Counted from the first letter of the stretch, positions 36,278 to 44,699 are shown. The stretch is DNA of 64,000 bases from Aliiruegeria sabulilitoris (GCF_001558155.1 NZ_LOAS01000026.1:1-64000), one strand, 5' to 3'. The notes: a model not told the origin generated them from the sequence alone. Program-made: numbers and translations.

Positions 36278-36880
36278 ATGCTGTTCTCGCACCTCACACT
36301 TGCCCTGACGATCCTCGCCACGGCGGCCATGGCGGCATCCGCCGCTGTGCAGGCCGTACGGCAGGAATTCGACCTCTACGGCGCGACCGTGCTTGCCTTC
36401 GCCACCGCGCTCGGCGGCGGCACCGTGCGCGACATGCTGCTGGGCCGCACGCCCGTCTTCTGGATCACGGACCTGACCTATATCGCCACGGCCATCCCGG
36501 TGGCCGTGCTGTGCTTTTTCCTGGCGGATCGGATGGAAGCGGGGGGTGGGCGGCGCTTGCGGCTGCTGATGTATCTTGACGCGATGGGTCTGGCGCTGTT
36601 CACATTGATCGGGACCCGCATCGCGCTGATGGAGGACACCTCCGCAATCATCGCCGTCCTGATCGGTTGCATTACCGGGACCGTCGGTGGCATGATCCGA
36701 GACCTTCTGAGCAATATCACCCCGGTGATCCTCAAGAAGGACCTCTACGCCACGATCTCGCTGGCGGGCGGAGCCATCTTCATCCTGTTGAGCCAGGTCG
36801 GGCCGGAATGGATGGCCATTCTGGTGGCCTTCATCGGCATGCTCGCGGCCCGGATCATTGTGATCCTTCGGGCCGTATGA
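36278..36880 (+). CDS. Trimeric intracellular cation channel-type (UPF0126) membrane protein
   Basis: 200 aa with seven predicted helices made of two homologous halves. Each half carries the family glycine motif: GGGTVRDMLLGR and GGMIRDLLSN. Bacterial TRIC proteins form trimeric potassium-permeable channels. It begins 13 nt after hemE, likely in one transcript, and converges with hemF 6 nt away. Confidence 0.88.
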   Translation: MLFSHLTLALTILATAAMAASAAVQAVRQEFDLYGATVLAFATALGGGTVRDMLLGRTPVFWITDLTYIATAIPVAVLCFFLADRMEAGGGRRLRLLMYLDAMGLALFTLIGTRIALMEDTSAIIAVLIGCITGTVGGMIRDLLSNITPVILKKDLYATISLAGGAIFILLSQVGPEWMAILVAFIGMLAARIIVILRAV

Positions 36881-36886
36881 GCCGCC

Positions 36887-37777
36887 TCAGATCCACTTCG
36901 CCAGTGGCGGCAGGGACATCAGCACTGCTTCCGGGTCATGCCCCGTGGCCAGGCCGAACTTGGTGCCCCGGTCATAGACAAGGTTGTATTCGGCATAGAG
37001 GCCACGATGGACAAGTTGCGCCTCCTTGTCCGCCGTATTCCAGCGCGTGTTGCGACGCTTTTCCGTGATCGGCAGGAAGGCCGGCAGAAACGCCTCGCCA
37101 ACCGCCTTGGTAAAAGCGAAATCCGCCTCCCAGTCGCCGGTGTTCAGATCGTCATAGAAGATACCGCCAACGCCGCGCGCCCGGCCGCGATGCGGAACAA
37201 AGAAATACTCGTCCGCCCAGGCCTTGAACCGATCATAATAATCGGCGCCATGCCCGTCGCATGCCTGTTTCAGCACCGAATGGAAGGCCGCTGTATCCTC
37301 GTAATATTCAATACAGGGGTTGAGATCGGCGCCGCCGCCAAACCACCACGCCTCCGGCGTCCAGAACATGCGGGTATTCATGTGCACGGCCGGCGTGTGC
37401 GGGTTCTGCATATGCGCCACGAGGCTGATGCCGGAGGCCCAGAAACGCGGGTTCTCGGCAATTCCCGGCACACCGCGCGCCGCCATCGCCTTCTGCGCCG
37501 CCTCGCCCAGCGTGCCATGGACGGTGGAGACATTCACCCCGACCTTTTCGAACACACGCCCGCCGCGCATGACACTCATCAACCCGCCGCCGGCATCGCC
37601 ACCATCGGCAGCCTCACGCTTTGTCTCGCGCAGCTCGAAACGCCCAGCGGGGCTTTCGGCAAACGGACCATCGAGCTGGCTGTCCTCAAGCTGTTCGAAT
37701 GCCGTCACGATACTGTCCCGCAGCGTACGAAACCACTCCGAGGCCCGCGTTTTCTCTGCCTGCATTGGCTGGGTCAT
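36887..37777 (-). CDS. hemF: Oxygen-dependent coproporphyrinogen III oxidase
   Basis: 296-aa aerobic enzyme that makes protoporphyrinogen IX from coproporphyrinogen III. Family stretches: GGGLMSVMRGGRVFEKVGVN (residues ~64-83), NPHTPAVHMNTRMF, WWFGGGADLNPC, GVGGIFYDDL, RRNTRWNTADKEAQLVHRGLYAEYN and VLMSLPPLAKW at the end. Complete. Divergent from a lipoprotein gene; a TTTGCAAA palindrome sits 37 bp upstream of its ATG. Confidence 0.96.
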   Translation of the reverse strand: MTQPMQAEKTRASEWFRTLRDSIVTAFEQLEDSQLDGPFAESPAGRFELRETKREAADGGDAGGGLMSVMRGGRVFEKVGVNVSTVHGTLGEAAQKAMAARGVPGIAENPRFWASGISLVAHMQNPHTPAVHMNTRMFWTPEAWWFGGGADLNPCIEYYEDTAAFHSVLKQACDGHGADYYDRFKAWADEYFFVPHRGRARGVGGIFYDDLNTGDWEADFAFTKAVGEAFLPAFLPITEKRRNTRWNTADKEAQLVHRGLYAEYNLVYDRGTKFGLATGHDPEAVLMSLPPLAKWI

Positions 37778-37813
37778 CTGTTCCTCCCCCGACGAATGCC
37801 AAGCGCTAGCAGA

Positions 37814-37821
37814 TTTGCAAA
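37814..37821. promoter_or_regulatory. TTTGCAAA palindrome upstream of hemF
   Basis: Perfect 8-base palindrome 37 bp from hemF and 69 bp from the lipoprotein ATG. Same octamer as the PccR-type sites at 53933 and 55272, but single, so regulation is unproven. Confidence 0.3.
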
Positions 37822-37889
37822 AATACGGCCAGCCCTCGAATGGTGCGATGGCAATTGGCGGCGAAAGGTTTGCGCGCTAACCTGCCGTT

Positions 37890-38276
37890 ATGAAAAGGAT
37901 GATTCCCCTGATCGCCCTGCTGGCACTGGCGGCATGCGCCACACCGAGGGAGAGCTGCCTCTCCACCGCCCAGCGGGAACTCGTCACCATCGACAAACTC
38001 ATTGCCGAAACCCAGGCCAACCTGGCGCGCGGTTACGCGCTGCAAAGGGAGTATTACACCACATCCCGGGTCACCATGTGTGCCGGAAGTCGTCGAAACA
38101 GCCTGGCGTGGAACTATTGCACGGTCCCCGAAACCCGGGTCCGCGAAGAGCCGGTGGCCATCGACCGCGCGACCGAAGAACGCAAGCTGCGCGAACTGAA
38201 ACAGACGCGCCGGCAAGCCGAATCCGAAGCGCAGCAGAAGATCGCCTATTGCGACGCGAAATACCCGCTGCAGTGA
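37890..38276 (+). CDS. Small cysteine-containing lipoprotein, unknown function
   Basis: 128 aa. Signal with lipobox LAAC (Cys16) in MKRMIPLIALLALAAC, so it should be lipidated. Mature part has Cys in ESCLS, TMCAG, NYCTV and AYCDA, spaced as two possible disulfides, and a charged C-terminal helix (TEERKLRELKQTRRQAESEAQQ) that could form a coiled coil. No family recognised. Divergent from hemF; hairpins follow the stop. Confidence 0.75.
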   Translation: MKRMIPLIALLALAACATPRESCLSTAQRELVTIDKLIAETQANLARGYALQREYYTTSRVTMCAGSRRNSLAWNYCTVPETRVREEPVAIDRATEERKLRELKQTRRQAESEAQQKIAYCDAKYPLQ

Positions 38277-38301
38277 TCTGGGAATTCGCGCGCGTGTGAC
38301 C

Positions 38302-38335
38302 GATCCTCCGGATCGGGCCTCCGGTGGAGGTATTT
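38302..38335 (+). terminator. Stem-loops after the lipoprotein gene (CCTCC-GGT-GGAGG-TATTT)
   Basis: GATC-CTCCG-GATC (38302-38314) and CCTCC/GGAGG (38318-38330) followed by TATTT, 26 nt after the stop. A plausible intrinsic terminator; the second part resembles 28072-28089. Confidence 0.55.
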
Positions 38336-38394
38336 CGGAGAAAGATGAAACCGCGCGGTCTAATCTATCCTCTTTCCAGAAACATCCTGGGAGA

Positions 38395-38425
38395 GCGCTC
38401 GTTAGAGCGCGGGGGGCAAAGACCC
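38395..38425. repeat. Tandem hairpins GCGCTC-GTTA-GAGCGC and GGGG...CCCC
   Basis: A perfect 6-bp stem with tetraloop (38395-38410) is followed by GGGGGGCAAAGACCCC. The latter resembles the complement of 32412-32426. Probably a lineage-specific intergenic terminator or repeat between the lipoprotein gene and the convergent SDR gene. Confidence 0.5.
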
Positions 38426-38474
38426 CTCGCAACCGCGACTAACGGCTTCATTCCAACGGAAAGGGTAGAGCTGC

Positions 38475-39293
38475 CTAGTGGGCGGGCGCGTTTACCGGGT
38501 CGAGCAGCGTGCGGCCGCCATCGACGGTCATGATCTGCCCGGTCATGAAGGCAGCCGCGTCAGAGGCCAGGAATTGCGCCGCCTCGGCCACCTCTCCCGG
38601 TTTGGCAATCCGGTTCATCGGCGTGTGGTCGCGGATATTCGTGCGATAGTCGGCGTTTTCCTTGATCGCTTCCATCAGGCTGGAGGACAGGACCGACCCG
38701 AAAGACACGCCATTCACCCGGATGCGATGCGGTGCCAGCGCCACGGCGAGCGAGCGGGTCATCTGATCCAGCGCCGCGGTTGAGACCGAGTAGCCAAGCA
38801 ATTCCGGATGGGTACGCCGCGCTGCAATCGACGACAGGTTGATGATCGAGCCAATCGCGACCGCTTCTTCGTTGGCGTCGATCTCGGCCTGCTTGATCAT
38901 GCGTTTGGCCACGGTCTGGCTCAGGCGCAACGCGGTCATCAGGTTCTGCTCCAGCAGCATTTCCACCGCGTCATTGTCCGGATCGAGCGGATCGGAGGCC
39001 ACCATCTGCCGGCAGGCATTGACGAGGATGTCCACTCGCTCGAAGGAGTCGAGCGTTGCGGAGAGCAGGTTCGCGATGGTCAACCGTTCGCGCAGATCGC
39101 CGGCAAAGGCACGGGCATTGCCACGGGCGTCATCGCCCTTCTCCGACCCCAGTTCCTCGCAGAGCCGCTTCTCGTCCATGTCCGCAAACATGACGTTGGC
39201 GCCCTGCTCCATGAAATGCCGGGCGATGGCCAGCCCGACTCCATGGGCTGCGCCGGTCACGATCGCTGTTTTACCTTGGATGGAGAAAGTCAT
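38475..39293 (-). CDS. Short-chain dehydrogenase/reductase with altered active site
   Basis: 272-aa Rossmann-fold SDR. Cofactor motif TGAAHGVGLAIA (residues ~12-23) with an acidic residue in FADMDE favouring NAD. The catalytic Ser is in NLSSIAARR and Tyr in YSVST, but the usual YxxxK Lys is Thr (codon ACC). The structural NNAG reads NACRQ. So either the enzyme uses a different proton relay or it is a binding protein. The C-terminal IMTVDGG is typical. ATG 39293 chosen; the frame opens to 39494. No operon partner. Confidence 0.85.
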   Translation of the reverse strand: MTFSIQGKTAIVTGAAHGVGLAIARHFMEQGANVMFADMDEKRLCEELGSEKGDDARGNARAFAGDLRERLTIANLLSATLDSFERVDILVNACRQMVASDPLDPDNDAVEMLLEQNLMTALRLSQTVAKRMIKQAEIDANEEAVAIGSIINLSSIAARRTHPELLGYSVSTAALDQMTRSLAVALAPHRIRVNGVSFGSVLSSSLMEAIKENADYRTNIRDHTPMNRIAKPGEVAEAAQFLASDAAAFMTGQIMTVDGGRTLLDPVNAPAH

Positions 39294-39327
39294 GTAGAGA
39301 TCCTGTCGATCTGGTGCCAGTTGGTTT

Positions 39328-40332
39328 TCAGCGTCGCCGGGACGCGGCGGATTGCCCCCTTGGGCGACGAGCGGCGTAGATCTTGAAACCGGATGTTCCC
39401 TCGATCTCGCGCAATTCACCGAAAGCGGCTTCGAGCGGCGCCTCATAGGGCAGGTGGCGGTTGGCGACAAGCCAGAGCGTGCCATGCGGGGCAAGATTGC
39501 GTGCCGCGGCGTTGATGAAGGCGGCCCCGAGCGCCGGATCGGCCGCGCGCGTGGTGTGGAAGGGCGGATTCATGACGATATGGTCGAAGGGCTCGCTATC
39601 GGTCCAGGTCACAGCATCGGCCCAGAGAAACCGCGCCCGCCCGCCATGCAGGTTCTGCCGCGCGGCTTCCAGCGCGGCATGCTCGACCTCGACCAGCACA
39701 CATTCGGTTACCTCCCGCCGTTCCAGCACGTGAAAGGCCAGATAACCCCAGCCGGCGCCGATATCGGCCACCCTGCCCGGCAGCTTCGCAGGCAACGCCC
39801 GCGCCAGCGCAACCGATGCCGGGTCCGGCCCGTCGGCCGAGAACATGCCCGGCGCGGTCACCCAGCCGTTTTCGAGCCGCGTCACCGGTGGCAAGCTCCA
39901 ATCGGCGAACTGGCCCGGCCCGGCCTGAAACTGGAAGATCTTGCCGTGCGCCTTGGAAACGGGTGGCGAGACCTCCGCACGCTTGCGGATCTCGCGGAGA
40001 ATGGAATCGATCCCGTCCGTCTTCTGACCATCGACGATGACACTTCCGCCATGCGAACTGGCCTCGGCCACCAGCGCTCGGGCCTCGGCCTTGGCACGCG
40101 GCAACATCACGATGGCGGCGGCGAAATCCTCCGGGGCGGAAACCTCGGTGCGATACCCCTGACGCGCCCAGAAATCATGATCAGCCCGGTTTCCCTGCAC
40201 GATCTCGACCCGCTCGCGCGGAAGTGCCGAGAGGTCGGCACCCGACCGTGGACGGAAAACGGCGATCAGGCCGGTCTGTGGCAAATGGAGGGCGCCGGAT
40301 TTCAGCGCATAGGTCAGTCTGCTTTCGGACAT
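39328..40332 (-). CDS. Class I SAM-dependent methyltransferase, RsmC-like
   Basis: 334 aa. C-terminal MTS (small rRNA methyltransferase) domain: SAM loop VADIGAGWGYLAFH and catalytic NPPFHTTRA, which fits guanine-N2 methylation. The N-terminal ~150 residues are a degenerate, RsmC-like pseudo-domain. It probably methylates 16S rRNA (G1207-type) or a related RNA. 34 nt upstream of the SDR gene start, same strand. Substrate inferred from family. Confidence 0.85.
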   Translation of the reverse strand: MSESRLTYALKSGALHLPQTGLIAVFRPRSGADLSALPRERVEIVQGNRADHDFWARQGYRTEVSAPEDFAAAIVMLPRAKAEARALVAEASSHGGSVIVDGQKTDGIDSILREIRKRAEVSPPVSKAHGKIFQFQAGPGQFADWSLPPVTRLENGWVTAPGMFSADGPDPASVALARALPAKLPGRVADIGAGWGYLAFHVLERREVTECVLVEVEHAALEAARQNLHGGRARFLWADAVTWTDSEPFDHIVMNPPFHTTRAADPALGAAFINAAARNLAPHGTLWLVANRHLPYEAPLEAAFGELREIEGTSGFKIYAARRPRGQSAASRRR

Positions 40333-40402
40333 GGGCCGGTGCTGTACTGCTTTCGCTCCCTCAGGTCACGCGGAAAATCGCCGGGGCCTGCTGGTGTGAC
40401 GC

Positions 40403-40765
40403 TCAGAGTTCGGTCTCGTCCCCCTCCTCGGGGGCGGCAAGCTCCGCGGGAGTCTTGCGCCGCAGGAGAATGTCGCCATTCGGCAGCCGTTCGGGCGGAT
40501 GGTATTTGTCGAAGCTGTCGACAAGCTCCGAGAACTTCTCCAGCATCGGCGCCATCTCCTCGGCGAACTTGCGCAGCTTGGGCTCCATCTCGATCGCCAG
40601 GTCCTCCATCATCGGCTTGACCTCGTCGGCCAGCCCCTTGAGCAGGAGCTTTGCGCCTTCTTCGATGAGGTTGAAGCCATCCTCGACATCGGCCTCCTGA
40701 GCAGGAGCGCAAAGCGGGGCGGCGGCGAGAGCGGCGGCAAGGGCCAGGGCGGGTAAGCGTGTCAT
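40403..40765 (-). CDS. Small secreted acidic protein, unknown function
   Basis: 120 aa. Signal peptide 1-22 (ALALAAALAAAPLCAPAQ), then an acidic helix-rich segment with heptad-like spacing (MMEDLAIEMEPKLRKFAEEMAPMLEKFSELVD) and the conserved-looking tail YHPPERLPNGDILLRRK. Similar small proteins are common in Rhodobacterales and have been mislabelled as AAA+ ATPases; no ATPase motif is present here. Likely periplasmic. Confidence 0.75.
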   Translation of the reverse strand: MTRLPALALAAALAAAPLCAPAQEADVEDGFNLIEEGAKLLLKGLADEVKPMMEDLAIEMEPKLRKFAEEMAPMLEKFSELVDSFDKYHPPERLPNGDILLRRKTPAELAAPEEGDETEL

Positions 40766-40772
40766 GGCGCGA

Positions 40773-41837
40773 TCATACGCCTGTGCCGGGATTCGCGGAA
40801 GCGTCCAGTTCGATATCCAGCGTCACTGGGAAGTGATCGGAGGCCGCGAGCAGCGCTTCGCGCAGTTCGGGGAGGTGATAGATATTCGCGTCGTCGAAAG
40901 GATGCCAGATCCGCCAGTCCGGCCGGTGCGACAGCAGGTCGGGCGAGATCATGATGAAATCCAGAAGCGCGGAGAGATAGCGCTTCTCCACGTCATTGAA
41001 AAAACGTGCCGTGGCAGGAGGACGGGCAGAGCCGGGCGGGATCGGACCGTGTTGGGCGTGGGGATCGAACAGGCGCTCTTCCCGCGGTTTTCCGTCCCCG
41101 ATCACGATGTCGAGTCCGGAGCGGCCGAAGAGTTTCTCGTACTCATCCAGCCCCGGACCGTCATTGAAATCGCCCAGCACGATCAGCGGATCTCCGGCCG
41201 CCAGGTGCCCCTCCACGCGGCGGCGCAGCCAGATACATTGCGCAAGCTGCTTGCGGCGGTTGCCGATCGAAACCCGCATCACGTCATCTTCGCCGCGCGC
41301 GCCATGTGGCGCCTTGGATTTCACATGCACGCCGATCATCCGGAACCGGGTGCCGCCTGCGGTCCGCGCCTCAACCTCCAACGGCGGCTTGGAAAAGGTT
41401 ACCTGGTCGGGCGTGGCGTCGATGTCCAGGTCGATCCGGAAGGTTCCGTCGAAGCGGGGCGCTTCCGTGTCCCCCTTCTTGCCGGCGAATTGCCCTTGCG
41501 GATCGTGCCGCAGCTCCAGCTTGTCCGGGTCATAGAGCAGCGCGATTTCCTGTTCGGTGTGGTTGACGAAGCCGATCATGGCCTTGCTCTGGCGCAGCTC
41601 GAACAGGCGAGCGAAATTCTCCAGTGCCGTGACCGTGTCCCGTGTACGGTTTTGATCGGGCGCTTCGACGATCAGGATGGCGTCGGCGTCGAGCGCAGTA
41701 AACACAATGCCCAGGGACTCGAGCTGCTGGCGTCGCGTTACGTTGTAACGCGCGGACCAGCGCTCATCCGCCAGCGGGGTCCCATCCTCATCGAACAGGT
41801 GGGTCATCCACTCGACATTATAGGTCGCGATCCGCAT
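40773..41837 (-). CDS. Endonuclease/exonuclease/phosphatase (EEP) family protein
   Basis: 354 aa. EEP fold: ATYNVEWM at the N-terminus (metal Asn, Glu), ILIVEAPDQN, GVHVKSKAP, LGDFNDGPG (Asp, Asn) and the final SDHFPVTLD (catalytic His, Asp). May cleave nucleic acid or a phosphoester. ATG 41837; the frame runs to 41936 without support. It ends 7 nt before the small secreted-protein gene. Confidence 0.87.
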   Translation of the reverse strand: MRIATYNVEWMTHLFDEDGTPLADERWSARYNVTRRQQLESLGIVFTALDADAILIVEAPDQNRTRDTVTALENFARLFELRQSKAMIGFVNHTEQEIALLYDPDKLELRHDPQGQFAGKKGDTEAPRFDGTFRIDLDIDATPDQVTFSKPPLEVEARTAGGTRFRMIGVHVKSKAPHGARGEDDVMRVSIGNRRKQLAQCIWLRRRVEGHLAAGDPLIVLGDFNDGPGLDEYEKLFGRSGLDIVIGDGKPREERLFDPHAQHGPIPPGSARPPATARFFNDVEKRYLSALLDFIMISPDLLSHRPDWRIWHPFDDANIYHLPELREALLAASDHFPVTLDIELDASANPGTGV

Positions 41838-42021
41838 CTTCCCGCTCCATGGCGGCCGCTTGCCGCCTCGCCCGCAGGCTGACCCGAAACGGCCGGCAGC
41901 GCAATCTCCGAGCACGCCAAGTGAGCCATGCAGCAAGGCAAAGGCCGCTATTCACCTGTCGTTCACACTTGCTGCCGTAACCTGCCGGTCTAGTTTGCGC
42001 ACAGCAACATGACGGCTTCGC

Positions 42022-42336
42022 ATGACCGATATCCTGAACTTCCTCGTCAACAACGCCTTTCGGGAGGCGGAGGCCAATGGCGCCTTCGACAACCTGCCCG
42101 GCGCGGGCAAGCCACTGGCCAACCTGCATCAACCCAAAGATGCGGTGGTCGAGCGGATAATGAAGGAAGCCAACGCCAAGCCGGTGGCCGTTGTTGTTCA
42201 GGCAAAGATCGTCGAGAGCCGCGCGCGCTTGAAGACGCTGAACGATCCGCAGGAACGCAAAGCGGAAATGCGCCGTCTTGCCGATCTCCAGACCCGGCTC
42301 GCCATCGAACAGGAGGCCTGGCGCAAACACGGCTGA
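42022..42336 (+). CDS. DUF1992 (DnaJ homologue subfamily C member 28-type) protein
   Basis: 104 aa, almost entirely the DUF1992 domain: ILNFLVNNAFREAEANGAFDNLPGAGKPL, the DNAJC28 motif in which GxGKPL is invariant, then a helical tail. No J domain. Converges tail to tail, 4 nt apart, with a TerB-DnaJ gene. Function unknown in bacteria. Confidence 0.85.
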   Translation: MTDILNFLVNNAFREAEANGAFDNLPGAGKPLANLHQPKDAVVERIMKEANAKPVAVVVQAKIVESRARLKTLNDPQERKAEMRRLADLQTRLAIEQEAWRKHG

Positions 42337-42340
42337 ACCG

Positions 42341-43012
42341 TCAGCGCGAGATTTCTTCCCAGGCGCGGTTGATCGCGATGAGCCGTTGCTCGGCCATTCG
42401 GATCGCTTCCTCCGGCACGCCACGCGCAATCATCACATCGGGGTGGCTGTCCCGCACCGCTTGCCGCCAGACGCGGCGGATCTCGTCCATCGGCATTTCG
42501 GGCGTCACGCCGAGCACCTCATAAGGGTCAGGGTCCGTGTCGCGAACGCAGCGCGCCCGCAGGCTGCGGAATTCCCTGTCCGACAATCCGAAGATCGCGG
42601 CGACCTCCATGAGCATCGCGTTCTCGGCCTCGTGATAGCTGCCATCCGCCGTGGCGATATGGAACAGGCCTTCCATGAGATCGCGCAGCGCATCGTGACC
42701 ATCGTCGAAGAGCCGGGCGATGCTGTGGGCATAGACGTCGAATCCGGCCACGTCCTGACGGGCGAGGTTGAACACGCGCGCCGCGTTTGCCTCCTCGTCC
42801 GGTGGAATCACGAAAACCTCGCGAAAGGCGCGCACCTCATCGCGGGTCACGGCACCATCGGCCTTGGCCAGCTTGGCCCCGAGCGCGATCACCGCAATGG
42901 CGAAGGCGACACTCTTTTCCGGCGGGGTCCGCAAACGGCTGAACACCTCCGACAGGGGTTCCCCGGAGGACAGCGCGGACAGCGCGGCGGATATGCGGCT
43001 CCAAAGCGACAT
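42341..43012 (-). CDS. TerB-like/DjlA-type protein with C-terminal J domain
   Basis: 223 aa. N-terminal ~150 residues form a TerB-like helical domain with two acidic helix pairs (KLAKADGAVTRDEVRAF, IATADGSYHEAENAML). C-terminal J domain (about 160-222): DPYEVLGVTPEMPMDEIRRVWR and the invariant HPD in SHPDVM. It should stimulate DnaK as DjlA does, but has no membrane anchor. Convergent with the DUF1992 gene. Confidence 0.88.
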   Translation of the reverse strand: MSLWSRISAALSALSSGEPLSEVFSRLRTPPEKSVAFAIAVIALGAKLAKADGAVTRDEVRAFREVFVIPPDEEANAARVFNLARQDVAGFDVYAHSIARLFDDGHDALRDLMEGLFHIATADGSYHEAENAMLMEVAAIFGLSDREFRSLRARCVRDTDPDPYEVLGVTPEMPMDEIRRVWRQAVRDSHPDVMIARGVPEEAIRMAEQRLIAINRAWEEISR

Positions 43013-43150
43013 CGCCCCGAACCTATCGCGCCGCCGCGCGATCCAACAGGGGGGCGCGCTGCGGCATGAGGGCCTTGTGTGGCACCTTGCAGCGGCGGGT
43101 CGATCCGGCCATAGCTTTGATGAAATTCCATGCGAAAAGGAGAAGCGACG

Positions 43151-43984
43151 ATGCGCTCAGTCAGTCTTCCCGACGGGACAGAGCTTCCCAATCTCGGCCT
43201 TGGCACCTGGTATATCGGCGACTCGCGCAACCGGCGTGACGAAGAGATCCGCGCGCTGCGCACCGGGATCGATCTCGGCATGAACCTGATCGACACGGCG
43301 GAGATGTATGGCAACGGGGCCTCGGAGCAGCTTGTGGGCGAGGCAATCGACGGCTTGCGGGACGAGGTCTTCCTGGTTTCCAAGGTCTATCCGAATCACG
43401 CTTCGATCGAAGGGGTTGCCGCCGCCTGTGAAGCCTCGCTGAAGAGGCTGGGGACGGACCGGCTCGACCTTTACCTGCTGCACTGGCGCGGCGGCGTGCC
43501 TCTGTCCGAAACGGTCCAAGGTTTCGAGCGACTGATCGCGCAGGGCAAGATCCTCCGCTGGGGTGTGTCCAATTTCGACCCCGGCGACATGGACGAGCTG
43601 TCGGATGTGCCCGGCGGCGGCGCGGCGGCCACCAACCAGGTGCTTTACAACCTGTCGACCCGCGGCATCGAATGGGACCTGCTGCCGGAAGCGCGCGCGA
43701 ATGGCCTGCCGATCATGGCCTACTCGCCGGTGGACCAGGCGCGGCTGTTGCAGGATGACGACCTGATAGAGATTGCGGGGGATCTCGGCGTGAGTGCGGC
43801 GCAGCTGGCGCTGGCCTGGACAATCGATGGCGGCGGCGTAATCGCGATCCCCAAGGCGGGTTGGGCCGAGCATGTCGAGGAGAACGCGGACGCCGCCGAA
43901 CTCATCCTGTCTGAAGAGATCCGCGCCGAGCTCGACGCGATTTTCCCGCCGCCGAGCGGGCCCGAGCCACTGGCGATCCTCTGA
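43151..43984 (+). CDS. Aldo/keto reductase
   Basis: 277-aa TIM-barrel NADPH oxidoreductase. Catalytic set: D in LIDTAEMYGNG with Tyr, Lys in VSKVYPNHAS, and the His of LLHWRGGVPL. SNFDPGDMDEL and IPKAGWAEHV mark the cofactor site. ATG 43151 follows AAAGGAGAAG at good spacing; the ATG at 43130 lies before that site and is rejected. It converges with the VOC gene 12 nt away. Confidence 0.92.
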   Translation: MRSVSLPDGTELPNLGLGTWYIGDSRNRRDEEIRALRTGIDLGMNLIDTAEMYGNGASEQLVGEAIDGLRDEVFLVSKVYPNHASIEGVAAACEASLKRLGTDRLDLYLLHWRGGVPLSETVQGFERLIAQGKILRWGVSNFDPGDMDELSDVPGGGAAATNQVLYNLSTRGIEWDLLPEARANGLPIMAYSPVDQARLLQDDDLIEIAGDLGVSAAQLALAWTIDGGGVIAIPKAGWAEHVEENADAAELILSEEIRAELDAIFPPPSGPEPLAIL

Positions 43985-43996
43985 GCCCCTGCCCCT

Positions 43997-44602
43997 TCAA
44001 CAAAGCCGGCGCGGGCCGGCGGGCGTATCGATCACGGCTTCGAGACCTGCCGGACCGGTCTCGAACCGAAAACGCGGGTCGGTCAGCCGGAGCCTGTCGC
44101 GCAATGTCGCGGCCTCCGGGTGACGAATGACAAGTTCGGTCAGGCGACAGCCGCTTGGCTCAAGCGACGCGGCTGGGTGGTCGCTCTGCCATTGGATCAC
44201 GGCCGGGTGGATATTGTCGAATGGCAACCGCCCATCCAACGGAACCGCCATAGACCAGCGATAAACGCCCCGGCTGAGGGCGATCGGCGTGCCGGTCCCG
44301 TCCCCAAGTGCGGCCAGTGCCGCCTCCATATCCGCGCACCGCAAGATCCAGTTCGTCAATCGCGGAGGGCCTGAAAAGGCATCGAGGTCAAACCAGCGTG
44401 GCCGCGATGGCGGCGGCGCGGAGGGGTCCACAGCGATCACTTCCAGGTATTCGGTGCCACCGAGCGACAGCAGGCGGTTATGGGTGCCGAAATCCGGGTG
44501 CTGCCCACCCGGGCCAAGCCGTACACCCAGCGCTGCCTCGACGGCTTCTGCACCGGCCGGCAGGGTCTCGCAGGATATGGCCAGGTGATCGAATTCGAAC
44601 AT
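43997..44602 (-). CDS. VOC-superfamily (glyoxalase-like domain) protein
   Basis: 201 aa. Begins FDHLAISCETL and contains GTHNRLLSLGGTEYLEVIAVD, the betaalphabeta-betabetabeta signature of a VOC half with His and Glu metal ligands; a second, weaker half follows. Located behind methylmalonyl-CoA mutase but cut off by a terminator. It is not a typical methylmalonyl-CoA epimerase by length or sequence, though that role cannot be excluded. Confidence 0.8.
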   Translation of the reverse strand: MFEFDHLAISCETLPAGAEAVEAALGVRLGPGGQHPDFGTHNRLLSLGGTEYLEVIAVDPSAPPPSRPRWFDLDAFSGPPRLTNWILRCADMEAALAALGDGTGTPIALSRGVYRWSMAVPLDGRLPFDNIHPAVIQWQSDHPAASLEPSGCRLTELVIRHPEAATLRDRLRLTDPRFRFETGPAGLEAVIDTPAGPRRLC

Positions 44603-44615
44603 CGCGCCTCACATC

Positions 44616-44643
44616 AAAAGGGCGGGCCCATAACGGCCCGCCC
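44616..44643 (-). terminator. Intrinsic terminator of the methylmalonyl-CoA mutase gene
   Basis: On the minus strand GGGCGGGCC pairs with GGCCCGCCC across a 6-base loop (44620-44643 region) and is followed at once by TTTT. It lies 57 nt after the mutase stop and 14 nt before the VOC start. Best terminator in the window. Confidence 0.8.
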
Positions 44644-44699
44644 CTTCATTTGACATGTTTTCAAGTGGCGGAGTAAGCCCCCCGCAACGCGGCCCGAGA

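Noticed and set aside
40403-40765. AAA+ ATPase label for the small secreted protein
   Set aside because: No Walker motifs, only 120 residues with a signal peptide; the label used for relatives has no visible support here.
43997-44602. Methylmalonyl-CoA epimerase
   Set aside because: VOC fold and location behind the mutase invite it, but length, layout and the terminator between them do not match the usual epimerase; kept as a generic VOC protein.
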